Source of the DNA: Paucimonas lemoignei | GTDB taxonomy: Bacteria; Pseudomonadota; Gammaproteobacteria; Pseudomonadales; Pseudomonadaceae | Direction: 5' to 3' | Length of the DNA stretch: 64,000 nt | Assembly: GCA_900475325.1 (NCBI GenBank) | Contig: LS483371.1 | Location: forward strand, 5,822,001-5,886,000 | Shown here: positions 52,654-60,339 of the stretch, piece by piece | Layout: each line of letters begins with the position of its first letter | How positions within the stretch are numbered: position 1 is the first letter of the stretch | The notes under the pieces: generated by a model | Seen by the model: the letters and a program-made list of their open reading frames with translations, nothing else | Told to the model about the DNA's origin: nothing | The model's database searches: none | Position numbers and translations under genes: made by a program

Positions 52654-54609
52654 TTACTGAACGGCTTTACGCGGCGCCGTCGGGTCTGCCGGTAGGGTGA
52701 AATTACGCAGGTCGATGGTCGGCGCATTGTTCGCGCCGCCTATACGATGATCCAGCACCAGCAATTTGGCCTTGGTCAGCCCCACGCTCAGTTGCGTCAG
52801 GTATTGCTCCAGCAGGAAGGCCTGCCCCGCCTTGGCATACGCCTGGCGCTCGGCACTGAAGCGCAGGTCCGCGCCTTGCGCCGCCGACAGCACTTCCCGG
52901 GCATTGGCCGACGCTTGATCACGGGCCACGCTGGCGTTGAGTTGCGCAGCATTGGCCGCTGCACTGGCCGCGCCACGCTCACGGGCAATCAGCGCCTGGG
53001 CACTGATCTGCGCGGCCTGCACTGCGTGATAAGCATTGGCCGCGCCCGCTGGCGGATGGATCGCCTCGACCACCGTGGCAAGGATTTCCACGCCGCTGTT
53101 CAGTTGCTGCAAGTCAGCCTGCACGGCCTTGCCGATGTCCGCAGCAAGCCCCGCACGTTGATCACCGAGCAGCTCGTCCAGGGTGCGCGAGGCAAAATCG
53201 TGGACCAGCACGCGGCTGGCGGTACTGCGGATCAGCTTCGGCACGTCGGCGTTGTTGTAGGTCGCGGCCATGGCGGCTTCGTCCGTCAGCCCGATGCGGT
53301 AGACAAAACGCACATCCATGTTGACGATCTGGAAGCCCTGCTTGTCGGCGGAGCTGCTGGCAATCACCTGGGACTTTTCATTGATGTGGCTGGCGTCCCA
53401 CAGGCGGTTGGCGCTCGACGGTGCAGGGCCTTCGGCCGGATCAAGCATCATCTCGATCACGGTTGAATCGGCGACGCTGGTGGCGAGTTCGTGAACCACA
53501 CCGTTTTCCACCGCCAGCACCCGCCCGAACGGCCAGGGCAGACCGGCGTGCAGGCCTGGGCTGAGAACCGCCACGGGCTTGCCGAAGCGCTCGTAGATGC
53601 CGCGTCCGTCCATAGGGATTTCGTGCACACCGCTCAAGGCCCAACCCAGCGCCGCGACTACCAGCAACACCGGGAAAAATGCCCGGCGCATGTAGGTAAA
53701 GGCCCAGACTTGTCGCAGGTCTATTCCAAAACGATTGTGCAGTTCGTGCTGCAAGGCCAGCAGCGGCTGTGGCGGCCAGCGCAACAGGCCGGCCACGAAA
53801 CTGCTGGCGGTCAGGCGCGGTTCCAGGCGCGGGTTGCGCGGGCTGAACAGGGACAGGATGGCGCGCAACAGCAACTCGGCCGCCACCACGCCCGGCAGCA
53901 GGCCGATCAGCACCGCCAGCCGCGCGGGCCAGACTCGCTCGGCGCTGGCGAAAAACAGGCACAGCGCGCCCACCAGCAAGGCAGCTATGACCACGCGGGT
54001 CAGCTGGGAAAGTTGTGCCGCTTCCGGCCATTCATTCTGCTCGGCGTTGAACTGACGCTCCAGCACCAGCAAGCCAAACGCCAACAGCACCGCGAGACCG
54101 CCCGCCACACTGCCCATCTGCGAAAGAGGTGTGGCAGGGAGCGCGAGGTTCCAGGTCAGTTCGAGGCTGATCAGCGCCAGCACGGCCCAACCGGCCAGCC
54201 ACAAGGTCGGCGCGCCGATTTGCGCCAGCATGGACTGGCCCAGGTTGCTGATCCGGTTGACCAGCCGGTCGTAGGCATTGCTGGCGACGGTCTCTGCCAC
54301 GGGCGCCGGGCTGATCACATTGCCGCTCACAGTGCCCAGCAGCGCCCGAGCTCGCCACAGCGCGATGCCCTGGACGGACTGCAATCCAGCCGTCAGTACG
54401 AACAAAGCAGCGGCGTTGCTGCTCAGTACCGCCATCCACAATGACTCGGGGGCGAACAGGTCAATGGCCAGCGCCAGTAACAGCAGCAGCAACCCCAGGC
54501 CACCGCTCAGCCAGGTCAGCCGACGCAACCGCCCTGCCTGCACAGCCGCACTTTGAAACCGCGGCAAACCTTCAAGGCTGCCGTGCTCAACATCCAGATC
54601 AACCCGCAT
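52654..54609 (-). CDS. Large polytopic SPFH-domain membrane protein
   Basis: A 651-residue protein. Roughly the first 290 residues contain about six hydrophobic segments; after a linker another segment lies at about residues 325-345 (FFPVLLVVAALGWALSG). An SPFH domain follows (about 350-560; RGIYERFGKPVAVLSPGLHA; FQIVNMDVRFVYRIGLTDEA) and an Ala-rich coiled coil ends the protein. ATG 54609 (MRVDLDVEHGSLEGL) is chosen; the open frame continues upstream through REPIN sequence only. It is the first gene of the operon with two further SPFH proteins and the P1B ATPase. A Zur-box-like palindrome is 63 bases upstream of the ATG. Function unknown. Confidence 0.82.
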   Translation of the reverse strand: MRVDLDVEHGSLEGLPRFQSAAVQAGRLRRLTWLSGGLGLLLLLLALAIDLFAPESLWMAVLSSNAAALFVLTAGLQSVQGIALWRARALLGTVSGNVISPAPVAETVASNAYDRLVNRISNLGQSMLAQIGAPTLWLAGWAVLALISLELTWNLALPATPLSQMGSVAGGLAVLLAFGLLVLERQFNAEQNEWPEAAQLSQLTRVVIAALLVGALCLFFASAERVWPARLAVLIGLLPGVVAAELLLRAILSLFSPRNPRLEPRLTASSFVAGLLRWPPQPLLALQHELHNRFGIDLRQVWAFTYMRRAFFPVLLVVAALGWALSGVHEIPMDGRGIYERFGKPVAVLSPGLHAGLPWPFGRVLAVENGVVHELATSVADSTVIEMMLDPAEGPAPSSANRLWDASHINEKSQVIASSSADKQGFQIVNMDVRFVYRIGLTDEAAMAATYNNADVPKLIRSTASRVLVHDFASRTLDELLGDQRAGLAADIGKAVQADLQQLNSGVEILATVVEAIHPPAGAANAYHAVQAAQISAQALIARERGAASAAANAAQLNASVARDQASANAREVLSAAQGADLRFSAERQAYAKAGQAFLLEQYLTQLSVGLTKAKLLVLDHRIGGANNAPTIDLRNFTLPADPTAPRKAVQ

Positions 54610-54671
54610 CGATACCCCAGACCTCACCGAACATACAGACCCCCGCCCCGCAGGCATGCGCAAGGATATGG

Positions 54672-54686
54672 CGTTACGATATAACA
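54672..54686. promoter_or_regulatory. Zur-box-like palindrome upstream of the SPFH/P-ATPase operon
   Basis: CGTTACGATATAACA matches the box at 43674 (TGTTATAGTATAACA) in 11 of 15 bases and has GTTA/TAAC arms. It is 63 bases upstream of the first gene. No similar site was noticed upstream of neighbouring non-metal genes. Confidence 0.7.
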
Positions 54687-54714
54687 AACATAGTGAAACT
54701 TTCGATGAATCTTC

Positions 54715-54980
54715 CGGCCCCTTCGCAAGCAAGCTTGCTCCCACAAATACTGCGTCGTTTCGCAACCCGTGGGAGCGGGCTTGCCCGCGAAGGCGATGCT
54801 GAAACCCCGAAAAAATCTTCGGATGTACGGGCCTCTTCGCAAGCAAGCTTGCTCCCACAAATACTGCGTCGTTCCCCAACCCCGTGGGAGCGGGCTTGCC
54901 CGCGAAGGCGATGCTGAAGCCCCGAAAAAATCTTCGGATGAACTGGCCTCTTCGCAACCAAGCTTGCTCCCACAAATACC
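54715..54980. repeat. Tandem REPIN array with 115-bp period
   Basis: GTGGGAGCGGGCTTGCCCGC starts at 54769 and 54884, 115 bases apart, each followed by the same loop (GATGCTGAAACCCCGAAAAA then ATCTTCGGATG) and a GCAAGCTTGCTCCCAC arm. A partial third unit precedes them (54715-54768). Array-wise duplication of REPINs is rarer than single copies. It lies upstream of the Zur-box-like site. Confidence 0.92.
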
Positions 54981-54995
54981 CTGTCGTACCTCAAT

Positions 54996-55069
54996 CTGTC
55001 GCTGCCGAAGGCTGCGAATGGCGGCGTGTCAGATAAAGCGGCTTCGCAGCCTTCGGCAGCTCCTACAGG
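54996..55069. repeat. REPIN (GTCGCTGCCGAAGGCTGCG type)
   Basis: CTGTCGCTGCCGAAGGCTGC with the right arm CGCAGCCTTCGGCAGCTCCTA directly after the tandem array. Together they fill the divergent region between the SPFH operon and the ynb-like cluster (54687-55186); about 115 bases remain for the cluster's promoter. Confidence 0.88.
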
Positions 55070-55186
55070 TGTTGCGTCACCGGCAATACTCGCGTCCTGA
55101 GACCCCGCGCACAAAGAACATCGCGCCGCACGGGTTACGTTGTGGTTCACTACGGGCATTGACCTGCCGACAAGGAAAGCCGTCCG

Positions 55187-55813
55187 TTGATTTCGATCTA
55201 TCAGCTCAAGCCCCGCTTCCAGAACCTGCTGCGGCCGATGGTCCAGCGCCTCTTCGACCGAGGTGTGACGGCCAATCAAGTCACGTTGGCGGCCTGCGCG
55301 GTTTCCATCCTGATTGGCGCAGGAGTTGCGCTGTTCGCCGCCTATCAATGGGTATTCGTCCTGATCCCCCTGTGGATGATCATGCGCATGGCGCTCAATG
55401 CCATCGACGGCATGCTGGCTCGGGAGTTCGGCCAGCAATCCCGGCTCGGCGCCTACCTCAATGAGCTGACAGACGTCATCGCCGACAGCGCGCTGTTCCT
55501 GCCTTTCGCCTTGATCCCGGGCGTCAATCTGTTGCTGATTCTGCTGGTCACCCTCGGGGCGATTTTCAGCGAATACGCGGGTGTGCTCGGCCCCATGGTC
55601 GGCGCCAGCCGCCGCTACGACGGCCCGATGGGCAAGAGCGACCGCGCATTGGTGTTCGGCGTGATCGGTGCCGGGGTCGCAGTGGGCTGGTTCGCGCCCC
55701 TGTGGATAAACATCATTCTGGCGCTGGTCGCCGGTTTGCTGGTCTACACCCTGATCAATCGCGTGCGACGCGGCCTGGCTGAGTTGCCCACAAGCCAGGA
55801 CACCGCTCGGTAA
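55187..55813 (+). CDS. ynbA: CDP-alcohol phosphatidyltransferase-family protein (YnbA-like)
   Basis: A 208-residue membrane enzyme with about six hydrophobic segments. The CDP-alcohol transferase signature DxxDGxxARx8GxxxDxxxD is present but varied: ALNAIDGMLAREFGQQSR, then LGAYLNELTDVIAD. The first Asp of DxxDG and the Asp of GxxxD are asparagines, so either an unusual substrate or reduced activity is possible. It starts at TTG 55187 with AAGGA upstream. Family members join an alcohol head group to CDP-diacylglycerol. It heads a cluster resembling E. coli ynbABCD; the product is unknown. Confidence 0.82.
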   Translation: MISIYQLKPRFQNLLRPMVQRLFDRGVTANQVTLAACAVSILIGAGVALFAAYQWVFVLIPLWMIMRMALNAIDGMLAREFGQQSRLGAYLNELTDVIADSALFLPFALIPGVNLLLILLVTLGAIFSEYAGVLGPMVGASRRYDGPMGKSDRALVFGVIGAGVAVGWFAPLWINIILALVAGLLVYTLINRVRRGLAELPTSQDTAR

Positions 55814-55849
55814 CACCTCTTCGGCAACACCCCGGCATAAGGAAATCCC

Positions 55850-57607
55850 ATGCGTGACGTTCAGGATCAACGTTTCAGCACCCACGATGGCGTGCAGCTG
55901 TTCTATCGCCATTGGCCTGCGACAACCACCGACCCGTCGGTGCCGCGCCAGGCGGTGCTGCTGTTCCACCGAGGGCATGAACATTCCGGGCGTATTGCCC
56001 ACCTGGTGGATGAACTGGACTTGCCGGGGTTTGATTTTTTCGCCTGGGATTCCCGTGGCCACGGCCAGTCGCCGGGTGCGCGCGGAGACAGCCCGAGTTT
56101 CGCCACCAGCGTGCGCGATGTGCAGACCTTTGTGGATCACCTGAGCGCCACCTTTGGCATTGCCGAAGAAAACATGGCCGTGGTCGCGCAAAGCGTCGGC
56201 GCCGTGATTGCCGCGACTTGGGCCCACGACTACGCGCCGAAGATTCGCGCGCTGGTGCTGGCCTCTCCCGCCTTCAAGGTGAAGCTGTACGTGCCCTTTG
56301 CGCGACCTGGCCTGGCGCTGCTGCGTCGGTTCAAGGGCAACTTCTTCGTCAACAGCTACGTCAAGGCACGCTTCCTTAGCCATGATCCCCAGCGGATTGC
56401 GTCCTACGACACTGACCCGCTGATCACCAAGGCCATTTCCGTCAACGTGCTGCTGGGCTTGTACGAAGCGGCTGACCGGGTGGTGGCCGATGCCCAGGCA
56501 ATTTCCATCCCGACTCAGTTGCTGATCTCCGGCGCCGACTTCGTGGTGCATCGCGGCCCGCAGGAGCGCTTCTTTGAGCGGCTGGGCAGTGTGCGCAAGG
56601 AGAAACACATCCTGCCTGGCTTCTTCCACGACACCTTGGGCGAGCGAGACCGGCATCTGGCCATCAGCCGCGCCCGGCGCTTCATCCTGCAGAACTTCGA
56701 AGCGCCCGTGTCGCGCCCTTCCCTGCTGGACGCCGACAAGCTCGGCGCGACCTGTGCCGAATCCGAAGAACTCGCCGCCCCGCTGCCGCATAACTCGCCT
56801 CGCGACCTGTACTGGCGCATGACCCGCGCCAGCATGGGCCTGGGCGCCAGGTTATCCACAGGCGTGAAACTGGGCTTCGATACCGGCTTTGATTCCGGCA
56901 GCACGCTGGATTACGTGTACCGCAATCAACCTGCCGGTAGCTCGCCAATCGGCAAGCTGATCGATCAGAACTACCTGAACTCCATCGGCTGGCGCGGCAT
57001 TCGGCAACGCAAGCTGAACGTCGAAGAGTTGTTGCGCCTGGCCATGTCGCATCTGCGTAACCAAGGCGCGCCGGTACGCATCGTCGACATCGCAGCCGGT
57101 CACGGGCGCTACATTCTCGAATCCCTGCAAGGCGTGGAGCCGTTGCCGGAGTCGATCCTGCTGCGCGATTACAGCGACATCAATGTGCGCGACGGCAGCG
57201 CACTGATCGAGCAAAAAGGCCTGGGGCACATCGCAAGGTTCATCAAGGCCGACGCGTTCGATCGCGACGATCTGGCCGCGCTGGACCCGAAACCGACGCT
57301 GGCGGTGGTGTCCGGGCTCTATGAGCTGTTCGCCAGCAACCAGATGGTCGGCGACTCGCTGGCCGGACTGGCAGCAGCCGTAGAACCAGGCGGTTATCTG
57401 GTCTACACCGGTCAGCCCTGGCACCCGCAGCTGGAGCTGATCGCCCGCGCACTGACCAGCCACCGCGCCGGTCAGGCCTGGGTGATGCGTCGGCGCAGCC
57501 AGTCCGAGATGGATCAACTGGTGGAGGCGGCGGGCTTTCGCAAGATCACGCAGCGTGTGGATGAATGGGGCATTTTCAGCGTCTCTCTGGCCCAGCGAAT
57601 CAAGTGA
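55850..57607 (+). CDS. ynbC: Alpha/beta hydrolase fused to a SAM methyltransferase (YnbC-like)
   Basis: A 585-residue bifunctional protein. Residues 1-285 form an alpha/beta hydrolase: LLFHRGHEHSGRIAHLVDEL, WDSRGHGQSPG and the nucleophile elbow VVAQSVGAVIAATW (Ser near 124; a glutamine replaces the usual first-position residue and A-Q-S-V-G the GxSxG). Residues about 400-585 form a class I SAM methyltransferase (RIVDIAAGHGRYILESLQGV, near 424). Such fusions occur in ynb-type lipid clusters and may act on a lysophospholipid or glycolipid. It follows the CDP-alcohol transferase after 36 bases and its stop overlaps the next start (TGATG). Confidence 0.87.
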   Translation: MRDVQDQRFSTHDGVQLFYRHWPATTTDPSVPRQAVLLFHRGHEHSGRIAHLVDELDLPGFDFFAWDSRGHGQSPGARGDSPSFATSVRDVQTFVDHLSATFGIAEENMAVVAQSVGAVIAATWAHDYAPKIRALVLASPAFKVKLYVPFARPGLALLRRFKGNFFVNSYVKARFLSHDPQRIASYDTDPLITKAISVNVLLGLYEAADRVVADAQAISIPTQLLISGADFVVHRGPQERFFERLGSVRKEKHILPGFFHDTLGERDRHLAISRARRFILQNFEAPVSRPSLLDADKLGATCAESEELAAPLPHNSPRDLYWRMTRASMGLGARLSTGVKLGFDTGFDSGSTLDYVYRNQPAGSSPIGKLIDQNYLNSIGWRGIRQRKLNVEELLRLAMSHLRNQGAPVRIVDIAAGHGRYILESLQGVEPLPESILLRDYSDINVRDGSALIEQKGLGHIARFIKADAFDRDDLAALDPKPTLAVVSGLYELFASNQMVGDSLAGLAAAVEPGGYLVYTGQPWHPQLELIARALTSHRAGQAWVMRRRSQSEMDQLVEAAGFRKITQRVDEWGIFSVSLAQRIK

Positions 57608-58920
57608 TGGCCCACCGGGAAGCGGGTCTGTGGAAGCGGGCCGTGGGCTGGCTGGTGCTGCTGGCGCCGTTTTTCTTCGCCAGCTACGGCTTCGCCACCT
57701 GGGTCACGGCCCAGCGCGAGGACGTCGGCACCTTCGTGTTCGGCTGGGAAGCGCACATGCCGTTCTGGGCCTGGACGATCATCCCGTATTGGTCCATTGA
57801 CCTGCTTTACGGCTTCTCGCTGCTGGCCTGCCTGACTCGACGCGAACTCGATACCCACGCGCTGCGGCTGTTCAGCGCGCAGTTGATTGCGGTCAGTTGC
57901 TTCCTGATCTGGCCACTGCGTTTCACCTTCGAACGCCCGGAGCTGGACGGTCTGTTCGGCTGGCTGTTTGCCGTCCTGGCCGGTTTCGACAAGCCGTTCA
58001 ATCAGGCGCCTTCGCTGCACATCGCGCTGCTGGTGGTGTTGTGGGTCTGCTATGACCGCTACTTGCGAAGCTTCCATTCAGGATGGCGTTGGATGCTGCA
58101 TGGCTGGTTCGCGCTGATCGGTGTTTCGGTCCTCACCACCTGGCAGCATCACTTCATCGACTTACCCACAGGCGCGCTGGCCGGATGGTTTTGCGTGTGG
58201 CTCTGGCCGGATCAGGGTCCAAGCCCTCTGCTGTCCATGAAGCTGGCCCGTGACCCGCAGCGCCTGAAACTGGGTGCTTATTACGCGCTGGGTGCCTCGC
58301 TGTGCCTGGCTTTCGCCTTGTTGCCGGGTGGGGGCTGGCTCTGGCTGTGCTGGCCTGCCGTCTCGCTGCTGTTGGTGGCGCTGAATTATCTGCTGCTAGG
58401 GGCGGCAGGTTTCCAGAAGCGATCCGACGGCAGCCTGAGCCCGGCAGCGCGATGGCTGTACGCACCTTATCTGATGGGCGCGTGGATCAATTCACGGCTG
58501 TGGACAAGATCTCAGCCGGATGCCCGAGAGATTGTGGATAACGTTTGTCTCGGGCGAATCCCTGATAAAAGACAGCTGCAGCCGTTCGCAGCGGTTGTGG
58601 ATATCTGTGCAGAGCTGCCGCTGAATGTCGGCGCGCGCGGGTATCAGGCTGTTCCGGTGCTGGACCTGACGGTGCCCACTGCCGAGCAATGCCTGCTTGC
58701 AGCCCAGTCCATTGAACGTCTACGTCAGCACGGCCCACTGCTGGCGTGCTGCGCCTTGGGTTATTCACGCAGCGCAACAGCGGTGGCTGCGTGGCTTTTG
58801 CACAGCGGCCGAGCGGAGACTGTGGATAAAGCCGTGGCGATGATTCGTGAGGCGGCGCCGAAGATTGTGCTGCGCGACGGTCATCTGGCGGTGTTGCAAC
58901 AATTAACCAAAGTCCTATGA
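57607..58920 (+). CDS. ynbD: PAP2 phosphatase fused to a dual-specificity phosphatase (YnbD-like)
   Basis: A 437-residue membrane protein. About residues 18-290 hold several transmembrane segments with the PAP2 motifs KPFNQAPSLHIALLVV (the PSxH motif, near residue 130) and HHFIDLPTGALAGWF (near 181). The C-terminal part (about 320-437) is a dual-specificity/tyrosine phosphatase-like domain with the CX5R motif CCALGYSRSATAVAAW (near 378). It would remove a phosphate from a lipid or lipid precursor. ATG 57607 overlaps the preceding stop (TGATG) so co-translation is likely. The fusion itself is the mark of YnbD. Confidence 0.87.
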   Translation: MAHREAGLWKRAVGWLVLLAPFFFASYGFATWVTAQREDVGTFVFGWEAHMPFWAWTIIPYWSIDLLYGFSLLACLTRRELDTHALRLFSAQLIAVSCFLIWPLRFTFERPELDGLFGWLFAVLAGFDKPFNQAPSLHIALLVVLWVCYDRYLRSFHSGWRWMLHGWFALIGVSVLTTWQHHFIDLPTGALAGWFCVWLWPDQGPSPLLSMKLARDPQRLKLGAYYALGASLCLAFALLPGGGWLWLCWPAVSLLLVALNYLLLGAAGFQKRSDGSLSPAARWLYAPYLMGAWINSRLWTRSQPDAREIVDNVCLGRIPDKRQLQPFAAVVDICAELPLNVGARGYQAVPVLDLTVPTAEQCLLAAQSIERLRQHGPLLACCALGYSRSATAVAAWLLHSGRAETVDKAVAMIREAAPKIVLRDGHLAVLQQLTKVL

Positions 58921-58942
58921 AAGCCAGACGTGAAACACGGAC

Positions 58943-59037
58943 CTGTGGGAGCGAATTCATTCGCGAAGGCGTTATTTCAGTCAACGAAAATGCATCGCCT
59001 GAACCGGCCTCTTCGCGAATGAATTCGCTCCCACAGG
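58943..59037. repeat. REPIN copy 1 of a near-identical direct pair
   Basis: CTGTGGGAGCGAATTCATTC and GAATGAATTCGCTCCCACAG flank the loop GCGTTATTTCAGTCAACGAA. It matches the copy at 59122-59214 almost base for base, including loop, 179 bases downstream. Confidence 0.92.
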
Positions 59038-59121
59038 ATGTGCGAAATAAACGATGTCCCATGGAATTCAGATGGATTTGGTCTCGACTCACCCATAACG
59101 GCCGGGACGAAACACGGATCC

Positions 59122-59214
59122 GTGGGAGCGAATTCATTCGCGAAGGCGTATTTTCAGTCAATGAAAATGCATCGCCTGAACCGGCCTCTTCGCGAATGAA
59201 TTCGCTCCCACAGG
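59122..59214. repeat. REPIN copy 2 of the direct pair
   Basis: Same arms and loop as the unit at 58943, with a single-base deletion and one substitution in the loop. The two copies together fill the 333-base gap (58921-59253) inside the lipid cluster and were probably duplicated in place. Confidence 0.92.
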
Positions 59215-59253
59215 TGTCGGCATCTGACTTACTAATCCGATCAAGGAATAGAC

Positions 59254-59709
59254 ATGTCCCATGAAATGCAGCTCCACATCGTCGCCAGCCTGCTGCGCAG
59301 GGGCAAGGCGCTGGATAACTTGTCCACAGGGCTGACGCTACTCTGCGTAGGCTTCGGGCTGGTTCAGCTGTTGATAACTGTGCCGAACGCGCTGCTGTTG
59401 GTGGTCGTGGTAATCGGCGTACTGCTCGGGATACTCGAAAAGTACTACGCGATACGCGTGGGGTTCGATGCCGATCTGTTCCACATGGTCGCCAGCGATC
59501 CGCAATGGCTGTCTGATCGCACCGCTGCGTTGGACGATGCGCTCGCCCAGCTCGGACTCGCGCCTGTGGATAAAAATACCCGCAGCTGGGCGTCCCGCAG
59601 TCAGGGCGCGCTGAAGCTGCTGCGCCAACAACTGCTGTTTCTCGCCGTTCAGCTGCTGGTACTGCTGAGCGCTATCGTGATTTTCCCCTGGTTGTCCTTC
59701 ACCTCTTGA
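59254..59709 (+). CDS. Small inner-membrane protein of unknown function in the ynb-like cluster
   Basis: A 151-residue protein with two central transmembrane segments (about residues 25-62, LTLLCVGFGLVQLLITVPNA and LLLVVVVIGVLLGILEKYY) and one C-terminal segment (about 127-146, FLAVQLLVLLSAIVIFPW). Between them lies a soluble helical region (DADLFHMVASDPQWLSDRTA). AAGGA precedes the ATG. I do not recognise the family, but its place between ynbD-like and plsC-like genes, nine bases before the latter, makes it part of the lipid cluster, possibly a scaffold or regulator. Confidence 0.75.
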   Translation: MSHEMQLHIVASLLRRGKALDNLSTGLTLLCVGFGLVQLLITVPNALLLVVVVIGVLLGILEKYYAIRVGFDADLFHMVASDPQWLSDRTAALDDALAQLGLAPVDKNTRSWASRSQGALKLLRQQLLFLAVQLLVLLSAIVIFPWLSFTS

Positions 59710-59718
59710 GGAAACGCC

Positions 59719-60339
59719 ATGTTTGAACCCCTGGTCGCCACGCTCATTACCGCTGGCGCGCGCAGCATCACTGGCGCCCGTAGCCTGTGGCTGGGCTGCA
59801 CGCCCGAGCCGGTGCAGCGCATCTACTTCGCCAACCACAGCAGCCACGGCGACTTCGTGCTGCTCTGGGCATCACTGCCGCCCGCGCTGCGCAAGCTGAC
59901 ACGCCCGGTCGCCGGTGCTGATTACTGGCAGAGCAGCCCGTTACGGCGCTACATCATCAATGGCGTCTTCAATGGCGTGATGGTGGATCGCAATCGCACC
60001 TCAGCAGACAGCAACCCGCTGCAACCGATGCTCGATGCCCTGGAGAGCGGCGACTCGCTGATCATCTTCCCGGAAGGCACGCGCAACCTGGAAGACGGCC
60101 TGCTGCCGTTCAAAAGCGGCTTGTACCACCTGGCCAAAAGTTACCCACAGGCTGAACTGGTGCCGGTGTGGATAGCCAACCTGAACCGGGTCATGCCCAA
60201 GGGCCGCATCTTGCCGCTGCCATTGTTATGCACAACCAGCTTCGGCGTGCCGTTGCAGCTGGACAGTGAAGAAAGCAAAGAACAGTTCTTGTCGCGCAGC
60301 CGTGAAGCGCTGCTGGCCCTGGCACCGGAGCAGCTCTGA
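59719..60339 (+). CDS. 1-acyl-sn-glycerol-3-phosphate acyltransferase-like (PlsC family)
   Basis: A 206-residue acyltransferase of the PlsC superfamily. Motif I is FANHSSHGDFVLLW (NHxxHxD, near residue 38) and motif III IIFPEGTRNLEDGLLPFKSG (FPEGTR, near residue 118). It transfers an acyl chain to a (lyso)phospholipid or related acceptor. It lacks the long N-terminal membrane hairpin of PlsC. It begins nine bases after the small membrane protein and its stop overlaps the next ATG (TGATG). It is not the housekeeping plsC by context. Confidence 0.88.
   Translation: MFEPLVATLITAGARSITGARSLWLGCTPEPVQRIYFANHSSHGDFVLLWASLPPALRKLTRPVAGADYWQSSPLRRYIINGVFNGVMVDRNRTSADSNPLQPMLDALESGDSLIIFPEGTRNLEDGLLPFKSGLYHLAKSYPQAELVPVWIANLNRVMPKGRILPLPLLCTTSFGVPLQLDSEESKEQFLSRSREALLALAPEQL

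Noticed and set aside
54610..54975. N-terminal extension of the large SPFH protein
   Set aside because: It is REPIN array plus the Zur-box-like promoter region; the repeated GxNDAVFVGASLLAKxP translations show it is noncoding.
54715..54980. CRISPR array
   Set aside because: Units are direct copies including the 'spacer', contain REP palindromes and have a 115-bp period; no cas genes.
54674..56791. 705-codon minus-strand frame over the ynb-like genes and REPIN array
   Set aside because: It reads through tandem REPINs and opposite to the clear YnbA and YnbC-like genes; low-complexity composition.
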